A DNA stretch of 64,000 nt from Xanthomonas bromi (GCF_900092025.1 NZ_FLTX01000003.1:124001-188000), one strand, 5' to 3'; numbered from the stretch's first letter, positions 1 through 9,091 are shown. A program made the numbers and translations. The notes: generated by a model from the letters alone, not told the origin.

Positions 1-240
1 CCGCGCACCACGTGCCACCTGATGCTCAATACGTTCGTCAGCGTCCAGTCGCCCACGCTGGCGCACGCACATAGCCACGTCCTGCTTTACACCGCGGGCG
101 ATACCTCCACACCGCCACCGTGGACGGCGCAATCGCCGGCACTGCTGGGCAGCTTCGATGATGTGCTGGTGCTCGACCAGGGGAACTGGCTGTTCCAGCA
201 GCGGCTCGGGTCGCTGCTGCTTCGGGTCGGCACCGGCTGA
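1..240 (+). CDS. NTF2/SnoaL-like domain protein, 3' part only
   Basis: The reading frame is open from the first base and stops at 238-240, so only the last 79 residues are present and the start lies outside the window. The visible part has alternating beta-strand-like stretches (HLMLNTFVSV, SHVLLYTAGD) and ends GSFDDVLVLDQGNWLFQQR. That pattern is typical of the C-terminal half of small SnoaL-like / NTF2-fold proteins related to ring-hydroxylating dioxygenase small subunits. Its position next to an aromatic-transporter-like gene and a ring-cleavage dioxygenase suggests a role in aromatic metabolism, which is inference from context. Confidence 0.55.
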   Translation, partial: PRTTCHLMLNTFVSVQSPTLAHAHSHVLLYTAGDTSTPPPWTAQSPALLGSFDDVLVLDQGNWLFQQRLGSLLLRVGTG

Positions 241-390
241 GTCAATGCATTCCTGTTGCAGACGCCCACTTTTTGCTCACCGCAGTCCTGATCGTTCATG
301 CCGCGTGCCGCATTCTTGCAATACTGCTTTCTCCTCCCCCCGCCGCGTTGCATCGCAGTCATCCATCCATCCGCATCGGAGATTCGCCTA

Positions 391-1422
391 GTGGAACGCG
401 TCCGTTCGTCTGCTCGTTTTGGTTCCGTGTTGCCGCGTGCGCTGTCGCGTCGTCAACCTGCATTGATCATCGCTGCCTTGCTTGTCGCGGCGTCGCCAGC
501 GGCATGGGCGCAGGCCGTGCCGGAAACTGCGGCGGTACCCCAGGGCATCAACCTCGGCGGGACCAGCTTCTTTGATGGGTATAGTTCCATGAAGCCCGGA
601 TGGACAGCCATCGAATATCTGCGGCACTCAGATTTCGATGCGGTCAAGGATGCGAACGGCGACAATTCGCCGGCGTTCCGCGATCCCAATATTGGCGTCA
701 GCGTGGCCTTGACCCAGCTCATTTACGTCACGCCGTACACCTGGAAAGGCGGTGTGTTGAGCCTCAACACCATCGTGCCGCTGGTCAACTACGACACCTC
801 TTTCGGCGCCGATAGCCCGGTGCGCTTGAGCAGCAATGGTTTCGGCATGGGCGATATTTCGTTCGGGCCGGCGCTGCAGATGCCACCGGTCATGCGCGAT
901 GGGCGGTTGTTCTTCATCCAGCGATTTGCCGTCGACGCATTCGCGCCCGTGGGCAAGTTCGATCGCGATACCGCCATCAACCAGAGCACCGGTTTCTGGT
1001 CGGTCGTCCCGCACTGGGCCTTCACCGTGCAGCCCAGTGACAACTGGGAAATCAGCGGGCGGGTGAATTACCTCTACAACTTCCGCAGCAACCGCGCTGG
1101 CGGCGTGCCGCCGGTTCCCGGCTTCCGCTTTCGCAATGGTCAGGCCGGCGATGCGCTGTGGGCCAATTTCGCCAGCTCGGTCAAGGTCACCGAACAGCTG
1201 CGCGTCGGCATCAATGGGTTTTATCTGCAGCAGCTGAAAGACAACCGCACCAACGGCGAACGCGTGGCGGACAGCAAGCGCAGGCAGTTCTACGCGGGCC
1301 CCGGGCTGTCCTGGCGATTCGACGAAAAGAATCTGCTCAATTTCAACGTCTATCTCCCGATCGATGTCCAGAACTCGGTGGCGGGCAATACCTACAACCT
1401 GATGTTCGTGCACTCGCTGTAA
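391..1422 (+). CDS. Outer-membrane SphA/MetA-type transporter (phenol-degradation superfamily)
   Basis: The product is about 343 residues. The start is GTG at 391 with GGAG about 9 bases upstream; longer in-frame starts give an implausible leader. A basic N-terminus is followed by a hydrophobic segment ending AAWAQ, a signal-peptide cleavage site. The mature part is rich in alternating strands with glycine/asparagine turns and ends in an aromatic-hydrophobic strand (NLMFVHSL), as expected for an outer-membrane beta-barrel. The family is commonly annotated as MetA-pathway-of-phenol-degradation transporter and is thought to admit hydrophobic aromatics. Its place beside aromatic catabolism genes fits uptake of plant phenolics; the substrate is not shown by the sequence. 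Confidence 0.7.
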   Translation: MERVRSSARFGSVLPRALSRRQPALIIAALLVAASPAAWAQAVPETAAVPQGINLGGTSFFDGYSSMKPGWTAIEYLRHSDFDAVKDANGDNSPAFRDPNIGVSVALTQLIYVTPYTWKGGVLSLNTIVPLVNYDTSFGADSPVRLSSNGFGMGDISFGPALQMPPVMRDGRLFFIQRFAVDAFAPVGKFDRDTAINQSTGFWSVVPHWAFTVQPSDNWEISGRVNYLYNFRSNRAGGVPPVPGFRFRNGQAGDALWANFASSVKVTEQLRVGINGFYLQQLKDNRTNGERVADSKRRQFYAGPGLSWRFDEKNLLNFNVYLPIDVQNSVAGNTYNLMFVHSL

Positions 1423-1436
1423 CGCGCAAAGGCTGT

Positions 1437-1480
1437 GCGCCCCCCATTGCCAGCGCCGTGGTGGCGTTAATGGGGGGCGC
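1437..1480. terminator. Stem-loop downstream of the transporter gene
   Basis: A perfect 12-bp inverted repeat, GCGCCCCCCATT at 1437-1448 and AATGGGGGGCGC at 1469-1480, encloses a 20-base loop just after the stop codon at 1422 and before the convergent gntR gene. There is no T-run on either side, so it could be a transcription-attenuating or RNA-stabilising hairpin rather than a classic intrinsic terminator. Confidence 0.5.
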
Positions 1481-1585
1481 CGATGCGAGGTGCCGAATGG
1501 ATCGGCTTGCGCTGTGCGCTCAAGGTCATCGATCAATCTATGGCGATGCCCGTGCAACGGGACCAATCATCGCAACACGGTCGTC

Positions 1586-2251
1586 TCAGATTCCCATGCT
1601 ATGCCGTTGGGTGTTGGCGTGTTCGCGGAACAGCAACTCCGCGCGCGCGGCGTCGCGTTGTTCGATGGCCGATACGATGGCGCCGTGTTGCCTGTGTCCG
1701 TAATACAGATCGTCGTAGGCGAGCGTGGCGGAGCGTTGGCCGAACACCACGTTGATCGGGCTGACGAACGGCACCAGTGTGCACCGTTCCACGGTTTCGA
1801 TGAGGATCGGCTTGTTGGCCGCCACCACGATGGCGCGATGGAAACGGGCGTTCATCGCGCCATAGGCCTGCTCATCGTCGGCGCAGAGGCTGCGGCCGGC
1901 CAGGATGCGGTCGCCTTCGCCCAGGCAGGCATGCAGTGTGGCAAGTAACGCCGCAGAGGCGCCCTGTTCGGCCACCGTGCGCGCGGCCATGCCTTCCATC
2001 AGTGCGCGCACTGCCAGGGCATCCAGGCTTTCCTGCTGGCTGAAACGCCTGACCGCATAACCGCGGTTACCCGCCTGCACCAGCAAGCCTTCCTGGCATA
2101 ACGCAGGCAGGGCCTGACGGATCGGCGTGCGTGAAATCCCCAGGCGCTCGGCCAGCGCCGCCTCGGTGATGCGCTCGCCGGGGGCAAAGGTGCCGGACAG
2201 GATCAATTCGCGCAGTTGCTGGATCGCTTGCGATCGGTGGTTGTTCGCCAT
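1586..2251 (-). CDS. GntR-family (FCD) transcriptional regulator, VanR-like
   Basis: The product is 221 residues. An N-terminal winged helix (about residues 6-66) contains the GntR signature around ITEAALAERLGISRTPIRQA. The C-terminal FCD ligand domain (about 75-212) carries histidines in NARFHRAIV and in the last helices (HGAIVSAIEQ, FREHANTQRH) that in this family often bind a metal at the effector site. The gene diverges from ligBA and the shared 245-bp region contains two GGATCC-centred motifs resembling the VanR operator. It probably represses ligBA and responds to an aromatic acid. Family assignment is firm; target and effector are inferred. Confidence 0.82.
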   Translation of the reverse strand: MANNHRSQAIQQLRELILSGTFAPGERITEAALAERLGISRTPIRQALPALCQEGLLVQAGNRGYAVRRFSQQESLDALAVRALMEGMAARTVAEQGASAALLATLHACLGEGDRILAGRSLCADDEQAYGAMNARFHRAIVVAANKPILIETVERCTLVPFVSPINVVFGQRSATLAYDDLYYGHRQHGAIVSAIEQRDAARAELLFREHANTQRHSMGI

Positions 2252-2356
2252 TGGCTACATTCTCTCGCGCCATACCGCAGCGCACGTTCCTTCGAAAGGG
2301 AAAACTCGCAATTACTGGTATAAAAAAAACTTGCGGACGAGATCGCTTAATGGCAA

Positions 2357-2421
2357 TTTGGATCCCAAGGATACCGTTTTGGCGATCCGTAGTCGTTGGT
2401 CTTCCTCTTTGGGATCCATTG
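2357..2421. promoter_or_regulatory. Two VanR-like operator candidates between gntR and ligB
   Basis: TTTGGATCCCAA at 2357-2368 and TTGGGATCCATT at 2409-2420 each share about nine of twelve bases with the VanR operator known from Caulobacter and related bacteria, ATTGGATCCAAT. Their GGATCC cores are 52 bp apart, about five helical turns, which would put them on the same face of the DNA. They lie between a GntR/FCD gene and the divergent dioxygenase genes. Binding is inferred from resemblance and position only. Confidence 0.45.
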
Positions 2422-2496
2422 CGGTGCAGGTCCCGATTCACACACTGATGCGCGCCCGCCCTGATCAGCGCCCGGGCCGCGTCGCAGGAGCGCAGC

Positions 2497-3393
2497 ATGG
2501 CAAGCATCATCGGCGGCATCGGGACCTCGCACGTTCCCACCATCGGGGTCGCCTACGACAGGGGCAAGCAGCAGGATCCGGTGTGGAAGCCCCTGTTCGA
2601 CGGCTACACGCCAGTAGCCGAGTGGCTGGCCGAACAACGGGCCGACGTGCTGGTGTTTTTCTACAACGACCACTGCACGACCTTCTTCTTCGATCTGTAC
2701 CCCACCTTCGCGTTGGGCGTGGGCGAGCGCTTCCCGGTTGCCGATGAGGGGGCGGGGCTGCGCAACCTGCCGCCGATTCGCGGCGATGTGCAGTTGCAGG
2801 CACATATCGCCGAATGCCTGGTCAATGACGAATTCGACCTCACCGTCTTCCAGGACAAGCCCATCGACCATGGCTGTGCGGCGCCGCTGCCGCTGCTATG
2901 GCCGCATGTGCCGGACTGGCCGGGCACGGTGGTGCCGATCGCCATCAACGTGCTGCAGTACCCGCTGCCGACAGCGCGTCGCTGTTATCGCCTGGGCCAG
3001 GCGGTGCGTCGGGCGATCGAGTCGTATCCGGAAGATCTCAGGGTGGTGGTGGTGGGCACCGGTGGGCTATCGCATCAGATCCATGGCGAGCGCACCGGTT
3101 TCAACAATACCGATTGGGACATGGAATTTCTCGACCGGTTCCAGCACGCGCCGGAGACCCTCACCGATCTCACCCACACCGACTACGTGCGCCTGGGCGG
3201 TGCAGAGAGCGTGGAGCAGATCATGTGGCTGGCGATGCGCGGCGCGCTGGATGGGCCGATCCGCAAGCTGCACCAGAACTACTACCTGATGACCACGACC
3301 GCCATGACCGTGGTGCTGTACGAGCCGGGCGAAGAGGCCGCCGACGCGCCGCGTTCGGCCGAATGGCTTGCGCGCACTGCCCACGCGGCATGA
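2497..3393 (+). CDS. ligB: Class III extradiol dioxygenase catalytic subunit (protocatechuate 4,5- or gallate dioxygenase beta)
   Basis: The product is 298 residues, close to LigB (about 302). A GGAG box sits 8-10 bases before the ATG. The N-terminus MASIIGGIGTSHVPTIG supplies the first conserved metal-ligand histidine of the LigB family. A later FYNDHCTTFFFD segment is the typical N-D-H motif, and GTGGLSHQIHGER contains the catalytic-histidine region. The enzyme uses Fe(II) and oxygen to open catecholic acids next to the hydroxyl pair. It is followed 10 bases later by the small subunit. Ring-cleavage family is firm; protocatechuate versus gallate cannot be decided from sequence. Confidence 0.85.
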   Translation: MASIIGGIGTSHVPTIGVAYDRGKQQDPVWKPLFDGYTPVAEWLAEQRADVLVFFYNDHCTTFFFDLYPTFALGVGERFPVADEGAGLRNLPPIRGDVQLQAHIAECLVNDEFDLTVFQDKPIDHGCAAPLPLLWPHVPDWPGTVVPIAINVLQYPLPTARRCYRLGQAVRRAIESYPEDLRVVVVGTGGLSHQIHGERTGFNNTDWDMEFLDRFQHAPETLTDLTHTDYVRLGGAESVEQIMWLAMRGALDGPIRKLHQNYYLMTTTAMTVVLYEPGEEAADAPRSAEWLARTAHAA

Positions 3394-3403
3394 GGAGACG
3401 CTG

Positions 3404-3763
3404 ATGAATCCGCAAACACATGGTATGGAGCAGATCGGCGGCACGTATCTGTTCGATCTGCGTACCAGCAATCGCGCGCTGCGCCTGAACCGGTTCTTCT
3501 GGCACATGATCCGCGCGCCGTGGCGCGATCGCTTTTTGCAGGATGCGGAAGTCTTGATGCAGGAAGCCGACCTCACCGAGCAGGAGAAGGCGCTGATCCG
3601 TGCACGCGACTGGCTTGGCCTGGTGCAGTACGGCGCCAACTTCTTCGTCATCGAAAAATTCGCGCGTGTGGTGCGCATGACCAATCTGCAGGTTTACGCC
3701 ATCATGCGCGGAGAATCGTTCGAAGACTTCATGCAGACGCGGCGTGTGCCCCATGCGCGCTGA
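3404..3763 (+). CDS. ligA: Extradiol dioxygenase small subunit (LigA family)
   Basis: The product is 119 residues. A GAGGAG box overlaps the ligB stop and puts the start at the ATG at 3404, so the two subunits are translationally coupled. The sequence (RLNRFFWHMIRAPWRDRF, DLTEQEKALIRARDWLGLVQ, GANFFVIEKFARV) is the all-helical LigA fold that caps the active site of LigB. It is a little shorter than the usual 130-140 residues. The gene order beta-then-alpha is the reverse of Sphingobium ligAB but matches the domain order of the fused gallate dioxygenase GalA. Confidence 0.85.
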   Translation: MNPQTHGMEQIGGTYLFDLRTSNRALRLNRFFWHMIRAPWRDRFLQDAEVLMQEADLTEQEKALIRARDWLGLVQYGANFFVIEKFARVVRMTNLQVYAIMRGESFEDFMQTRRVPHAR

Positions 3764-3829
3764 GTTGCGCGTACCGGCTGTGCGCCGCATCGCCGCGTTA
3801 CCCGACTCCCTAACGTAAGGCCCACCTCC

Positions 3830-4831
3830 ATGACCATGTCCTCCGTGTTCTTCGAACACCGCATCAAGGTGCGGCATCTGCGTGTCATCGAAGCGCTGGA
3901 CCGGCAAAAAAGCCTGTTGCGCGCCTCACGCGTTTTGAATGTCACCCAGCCCGCGCTCACGCGTGCCCTGCAGGAGATCGAAGAGATCGTCGGTGCGCCG
4001 TTGTTCGAGCGGCATTCGCGCGGTGTGCGTCCTAATGCAATGGGCGAGGTGCTGGTGCAGACCGCGCATGTGGTGCTGGGCCAGCTACGGCGCGCTCAGG
4101 ACACCTTCGAAGGGCTTCTGCAGGACGATGCGCTCACGATTACGGTCGGCGCCTTGCCGGTGGCGGCCAGCGGTTTGCTGCCGGCGGTGTTGGCCGCGTT
4201 GTATCGCACCGAACCTACGCTACGAGTGCGTCTGCTGCATGGCCGTACCGACGAGCTGTTGCCCAAGTTGGCCGGTAACGAAATCGATCTGGTGGTCGGG
4301 CGCTTGTATCCGCTGGCTCGCTACGACGCACTGATTCGCAAGGTGCTCTACCAGGACCCGATTGCGCTGGTGGCACGCAGCGACCACCCGCTGTTCGCCA
4401 ATGGCCCGGTGCGCATTGCCGAAGCGGCGGCGTACCGGCAGGTATTGCCGACCCTGAGTCAGCATGTCGAACGCGATGTGGCACAGGTCATGCGCGAACA
4501 CGGCTTGGCAATGCGCGATCAGCTGCGTTCCAGCTCGGCCAGTTTCACGCGTGAAATTCTGCTCGGTACCGACAGCATTGCGGTAATGCCGAGCATGATG
4601 GTGGCCGGCGACCTCGCACGAGGCGAGTTGCGTGCCTTCCAGCTGCAGCAGCCCTCGCAGGCGCGCGCAGGTGGGGTGATCTACCGAGATGGCGGTGCAA
4701 TCCACAAGCCCGGCGTGCGCTTGCTGATGCGCGAGCTGGAGCACCAACTCGCGCTCATGGCCGGACAGGGTGCGGTATGGGTGGATGAACATATCGGCGA
4801 AGACGACGTTCTGCTGGACGCGTCTGCGTGA
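3830..4831 (+). CDS. LysR-family transcriptional regulator
   Basis: The product is 333 residues. The N-terminal LysR winged helix (about residues 10-70) reads HLRVIEALDRQKSLLRASR followed by VTQPALTRALQEIEE. A periplasmic-binding-like effector domain (about 100-310) follows, with the IDLVVGRLYPL segment typical of LysR inducer domains. It has the same orientation as ligBA, 66 bases downstream, and converges on the acyl-CoA synthetase. It resembles the PcaQ/GbpR branch of aromatic-acid and sugar regulators, so it may control ligBA or the neighbouring hydroxycinnamate operon. The specific target is not visible. Confidence 0.8.
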   Translation: MTMSSVFFEHRIKVRHLRVIEALDRQKSLLRASRVLNVTQPALTRALQEIEEIVGAPLFERHSRGVRPNAMGEVLVQTAHVVLGQLRRAQDTFEGLLQDDALTITVGALPVAASGLLPAVLAALYRTEPTLRVRLLHGRTDELLPKLAGNEIDLVVGRLYPLARYDALIRKVLYQDPIALVARSDHPLFANGPVRIAEAAAYRQVLPTLSQHVERDVAQVMREHGLAMRDQLRSSSASFTREILLGTDSIAVMPSMMVAGDLARGELRAFQLQQPSQARAGGVIYRDGGAIHKPGVRLLMRELEHQLALMAGQGAVWVDEHIGEDDVLLDASA

Positions 4832-4986
4832 TCGCATAGAGTTCTGCTCATGGTGACGTGCGTCGAACTCATCGCGGCCAGATACCTCGGACAGTGCACA
4901 GTGCTACAGCAACGGGCGGCCCAGCCTGCCCGTTGTGCCGTTCGGGGGCGTACTCGCGCCGACGCGATGGCACGCTGCGTCGCACA

Positions 4987-6465
4987 TCAGGTCTCGCTGA
5001 CCAAAGCGTCCCTCAAACGCGCTTTCTGCAACTTGCCGGTTGCAGTGCGCGGCAATGCATCCACCAACCGCAGGTGCTTGGGCACCTTGTACTTGGCCAG
5101 CCGCGCGGTCAGATAGCGACGAATCTCCTCCAAATCCAGCGCCTCATCGGCCGGCACGATCGCCAGATAGCCCACCTCGCCCCATTGTTGATCGGCCATG
5201 CCGACCACGGCGCATTCGCGGATGCTCGGGTGCTGGGCGAGCACCGCTTCGATCTCTGCCGGATACACGTTCTCGCCCCCGGAAATGAACATGTCCTTCT
5301 TGCGGTCGACCACCCAGAAAAAGCCGTCGGCATCGCGCTGCACGATATCGCCGGTACGGAACCATCCCTGCTCATCGAGCACCTCGGCGCTGGCTTGCGG
5401 GTCGCGCCAGTAACCGGGGCTGAGATTGGGGCCGCGCAATAGCAGCTCACCGGGAACCCCCGCCGGGCAGTCGTCGCCATTGTCATCGACCACGCGCGTT
5501 TGCACCGATGGCGATGCGATGCCGGCAGCGCCCAGCTTGTTGCGGATCACATCGCAATTCACCGACATGCCGAACACCGTGCCTGCCTCGCTCATGCCGA
5601 AGCCGCAGACCATCGGGATGCCGTCCTCCAGCCAGCCGAGCAGATCGTCGTTGGCGTGCGGAGCACCGCCGCTGACCAATGCGGTGAGATGACGTAGCGC
5701 TGCCGCATCGAATCCGGGTTGATTGCGAAACGCCTGCATCATCTGCGGCACGCCGACATAGTGGGTGATACCCAATGCTCGGTCGGCCAGCCAGCCCAAC
5801 GTGCGTTGAGGCTCGAAGCCATTGGACACCTGGATCGAGCCGCCCACCGCCAGCACCGGACGCACATTGGTGACCAGACCGATGATGTGAAACATCGGCG
5901 CTTCGCACAGAAAGCTGCTGCTCGCGTCCACCCGCGTGGTGACACCGAAGTTGTGTGCCGTGTGCCGCAAATTCTGCTCGCTCAGCATCACGCCCTTGGG
6001 CTGACCGGAGGTGCCGGAGGTGAACAGGATCAGGCTGATCTGATCCGGTGGAATCGACGGCGTGTCAGCGGGCTCCAGGGCATCGGCACTTGCGATGAAA
6101 TCCGCCAAGGCTTCCACGTCCGTGCGACCGGCAGCGACATCATCGCGCAGCAGCAGATGCGGCTCGGCGCGCTGGAGCAGCGCATCCAGCTCGGTTGCGC
6201 TTAGTCGCCAATTGAGCGGGACATAGAGCGCGCCGACCCGCCCGCAGGCGAAATGCAGTGCCACTTGCCACACCGAATTGCGCGCCAATACCGCCAGCCG
6301 CTCCCCATCGACGCAGCCACGCTTGCGCAGCAACGCAGCCAGGCGGCCGACCAACGCATCGAGTTCGGCGTAGGTCCATTCGATGCCCAGCATGAGATCG
6401 CGTGCGGCGAGCTGTTGCGGCGTGAGACGGGCGTGGAAAGCGATCGAGTCGGTCGGCATGGCCAT
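4987..6465 (-). CDS. Acyl-CoA synthetase, probable feruloyl/p-coumaroyl-CoA ligase
   Basis: The product is 492 residues from ATG at 6465; the longer upstream frame has no ribosome site. The adenylate-forming enzyme motifs are present: ILFTSGTSGQPKGV (A3, P-loop), FGMSEAGTVFG (A5), GWFRTGDIV (A7), DRKKDMFISGGENVYPAEIE (A8) and the C-terminal catalytic lysine in PRTATGKLQK (A10). It activates a carboxylic acid to its CoA thioester through an acyl-AMP. As the last gene of a minus-strand operon with a hydroxycinnamoyl-CoA hydratase/lyase and an aldehyde dehydrogenase, its likely substrates are ferulate, p-coumarate or caffeate. Family is certain; substrate is inferred from the operon. Confidence 0.8.
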   Translation of the reverse strand: MAMPTDSIAFHARLTPQQLAARDLMLGIEWTYAELDALVGRLAALLRKRGCVDGERLAVLARNSVWQVALHFACGRVGALYVPLNWRLSATELDALLQRAEPHLLLRDDVAAGRTDVEALADFIASADALEPADTPSIPPDQISLILFTSGTSGQPKGVMLSEQNLRHTAHNFGVTTRVDASSSFLCEAPMFHIIGLVTNVRPVLAVGGSIQVSNGFEPQRTLGWLADRALGITHYVGVPQMMQAFRNQPGFDAAALRHLTALVSGGAPHANDDLLGWLEDGIPMVCGFGMSEAGTVFGMSVNCDVIRNKLGAAGIASPSVQTRVVDDNGDDCPAGVPGELLLRGPNLSPGYWRDPQASAEVLDEQGWFRTGDIVQRDADGFFWVVDRKKDMFISGGENVYPAEIEAVLAQHPSIRECAVVGMADQQWGEVGYLAIVPADEALDLEEIRRYLTARLAKYKVPKHLRLVDALPRTATGKLQKARLRDALVSET

Positions 6466-6666
6466 GGCGCTGTCTTCTGAAATGTGAGGAGTGACTGGTT
6501 TGAGTGCGACTGCTGCGTGTGGAAGGTTTAAACGAAACGAACAGTGCGATGAGCAGATGTCGCGTGCAGGCACGCGACATACCGGCACACAGCAGGCAAA
6601 CAGTGAGCAATCCAGTGGAGAAGGTGCATGCCAACGCGCAGGCATGCGCGCGCTTCCGGACGTGCG

Positions 6667-8135
6667 CTAGCTCAGATACATGGTCCTGGTTTCGAGGAAT
6701 GCATGCAGACCTTCGACACCGCCTTCTCGGCCGATGCCCGAGTGCTTGAAGCCACCGAACGGCATACTGATGTCGACCCACATGCCGTTGATCGCATGAC
6801 TGCCACTGCGCACGCGGCGCGCGATGCGATAGGCGCGTTCGGCATCCTCGCTATAGATGGTGCCGTGCAAGCCGTAGTCGCTGGCATTGGCCTTGGCGAT
6901 GAGATCGGCTTCGTCGTGGTAGTCGATGAAGCTCACCACCGGGCCGAAGATTTCCTCGCGCGCGATCGTCATGTCCGGCGTGACTTCGGAAACACAGTCG
7001 GTTCGACGAAGAAACCGCGTGGCAGGTGCGCCGGGCGGCCGCCTCCCATGACCAAGCGCGCACCCTCGGCACTGCCCTGCGCGATGTAGGACTGCACGCG
7101 TTCGAGTTGGCGTCCCAGCGCCAACGGCCCCATCCCGGTGTCGGCGGCAAATGGGTCGCCTAGCTTCACTGAGCTCAATGCCGCGCAATACGCCTGCAGG
7201 ATTTCCTCGCGGCGTTGCGCGGGCACCAGGACGCGCGTCAACGAAAAGCACACCTGTCCGGCGATCGGCATGGAGTAGGGCACCAAGGTGGGGAGCACCT
7301 TGGCGATGTCGGCATCTTCCAGCACGATCGCCGCCGATTTGCCGCCCAGCTCCAGGCCAACCCGCGCCAGACGCTCGGCGCAGGCGATGCCGATCAAGCG
7401 CCCGGCTTGGGTGGAGCCGGTGAACGTGACCTTGTCCACGTGCGGGTGGCGGATCAACTGCTCGCCGACCTCGCGGCCGGCGGGGAGCAGGTTGAACACC
7501 CCGTCGGGGACGCCGGCAGCGCTGATGCATTCGGCCAGGATGTAGGCATCGATCGGCGTTTCCGGCGAGGGTTTGGCCACCACCGTGCAGCCGGCAGCCA
7601 GTGCGGCGGCGACCTTGTAGCACAGCAACACCAGCGGCGCGTTCCAGGGCGTGATTGCGGCGACCACCCCGACCGGGTCCTGCACCACATGCACGCGGCC
7701 GCCGTTGGGACGCACCCGCGGTTCGACGAATGCATGGGTGGTAATCAGATCGCCGTAGTAATCGAATAAATCCGGTGCCTGCTGCGACGCACGCTTGCTG
7801 AAGCCGATCGTGGCACCCACCTGGCCCGTCCATGCTTCGGCCAGTTCCGGCATGCGTGCGCGCAAGTGTTCGGCAACCCGCTTGAGCACCACGCTGCGTT
7901 CTTGCGGGGAGAGCTGCGGCCAGGGGCCGCTGTCGAACGCGCGACGCGCAGCGGCGATGGCGGCTTCGGTATCGGCATGCGAGGGTTCGGTGTAGCGCAG
8001 CAGCACTTCTTCTGTATGCGGCGCGATCACATCGACATGGCGATCGCCCGTGCTTGCCCGCCATTGTCCATCGATGAACAAGCCCAGGGGACCTCGCGCG
8101 GCAATGCCGCGCAGCGTTTCGGATAAGGCTTCCAT
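6667..8135 (-). pseudogene. Aldehyde dehydrogenase (vanillin/4-hydroxybenzaldehyde dehydrogenase type), frameshifted
   Basis: The gene starts at ATG 8135 and would encode about 489 residues, but the frame breaks near 6990. The first frame runs through the NAD site, the FTGSTQAGR motif and ELGGKSAAI, reaches GFFVEPTVF, then misreads and stops at 6969. The second frame resumes SEVTPDMTIAREEIFGPV and continues to the normal C-terminus at 6667. Adding one A to the AAA at 6990-6992 (one T on the coding strand) restores a full dehydrogenase. The catalytic-cysteine region reads GQVCFSL. As the third gene of the operon it should oxidise the benzaldehyde released by the hydratase/lyase. Either the gene is truncated by 122 residues or the base call is wrong. 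Confidence 0.85.
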
Positions 8136-8218
8136 ACTCCCTCCTCGGTGCAGAAAACCACTGGCAGCGCCAGCGATGCGCGCACGACGCGCACCGCTTC
8201 GCACGCCGTAGGACGTGC

Positions 8219-9046
8219 TTATGCTTTGTGTTTGCTGAGGTCGTACTCGCCCAGGCCGGGCTTGTAGCTCTTCTCGTCGATGAACTGACGGATGCCCTCC
8301 TTGCGGGCGTTGTTATCGAACGAGTTGGCCGCTTCCTGCATGCGCACCAGGTAATCTTCGGCTTCGTCGTAGGTCAGGGTGCCGACGCGGCGCACCGCAT
8401 CCTTGGCGTACTTGAGCGCGACCGGGTTCTTGCGCAGCAGCAGTTCGGCCACTTCGCGGGTGCGCGCTTCGAGGCGTTCCAGCGGCACGCTTTCGTTGAC
8501 CAGGCGCCATTCGGCAGCTTTCTTGCCGTCCACCATCTCGCCGGTCAGGGTCATCCACATCGCATCGCGCATCGAGAGCAGTTCCACCGCGACCTTGGTG
8601 ACGCCACCGCCGGGCAGGATGCCCCAGTTGATTTCCGACAGGCCGAACTGCGCCTCGTCGGCAGCAATCGCCAGGTCGCAAGCGAACAGGGGGCCGAAGC
8701 CGCCACCGAAGCACCAGCCGTTGACCATGGCGATGGTCGGTTTCTGGTACCAGCGCAGGCGACGGAACCAGCCATACGATTCGCGCTGCGAGCGACGTAC
8801 GCCGCGCAGGCCCTGCGCTTCGGTTTCGCGAAAATATTCCTTCAGGTCCATGCCGGCCGACCACGCGGTGCCTTCGCCGCCGAGCACCAGCACGCCGACG
8901 TTGTCGTCGAACTCCAGCTCGTCCAGCACATCCATCATGCGGCGGTTGAGCGCCGGGCTCATCGCGTTGCGCTTGTCGGGGCGTGCGAACTTCACCCAGG
9001 CAATGCGGTTTTCGATGCGAACCGATACCACGTCATGCTCGTTCAA
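8219..9046 (-). CDS. p-Hydroxycinnamoyl-CoA hydratase/lyase (crotonase family)
   Basis: The product is 275 residues, the usual length for feruloyl-CoA hydratase/lyase (HCHL/Ech). Crotonase features are the oxyanion-hole region around WSAGMDLKEYF (residues about 62-72), the NGWCFGGGFGP turn and the FGLSEINWGI motif holding the catalytic glutamate. The enzyme hydrates feruloyl-, coumaroyl- or caffeoyl-CoA and then splits off acetyl-CoA, leaving vanillin or the matching aldehyde. It is second in the operon, 46 bases after the MarR gene and 83 bases before the dehydrogenase. The WYQKPTIAMVNGWCFGGG stretch is characteristic of HCHL rather than of beta-oxidation hydratases. Confidence 0.88.
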   Translation of the reverse strand: MNEHDVVSVRIENRIAWVKFARPDKRNAMSPALNRRMMDVLDELEFDDNVGVLVLGGEGTAWSAGMDLKEYFRETEAQGLRGVRRSQRESYGWFRRLRWYQKPTIAMVNGWCFGGGFGPLFACDLAIAADEAQFGLSEINWGILPGGGVTKVAVELLSMRDAMWMTLTGEMVDGKKAAEWRLVNESVPLERLEARTREVAELLLRKNPVALKYAKDAVRRVGTLTYDEAEDYLVRMQEAANSFDNNARKEGIRQFIDEKSYKPGLGEYDLSKHKA

Positions 9047-9091
9047 GCGGCGTCTCCTTTAAGTCGTGAGAGTGCTGGTGTGTTGATGGGC

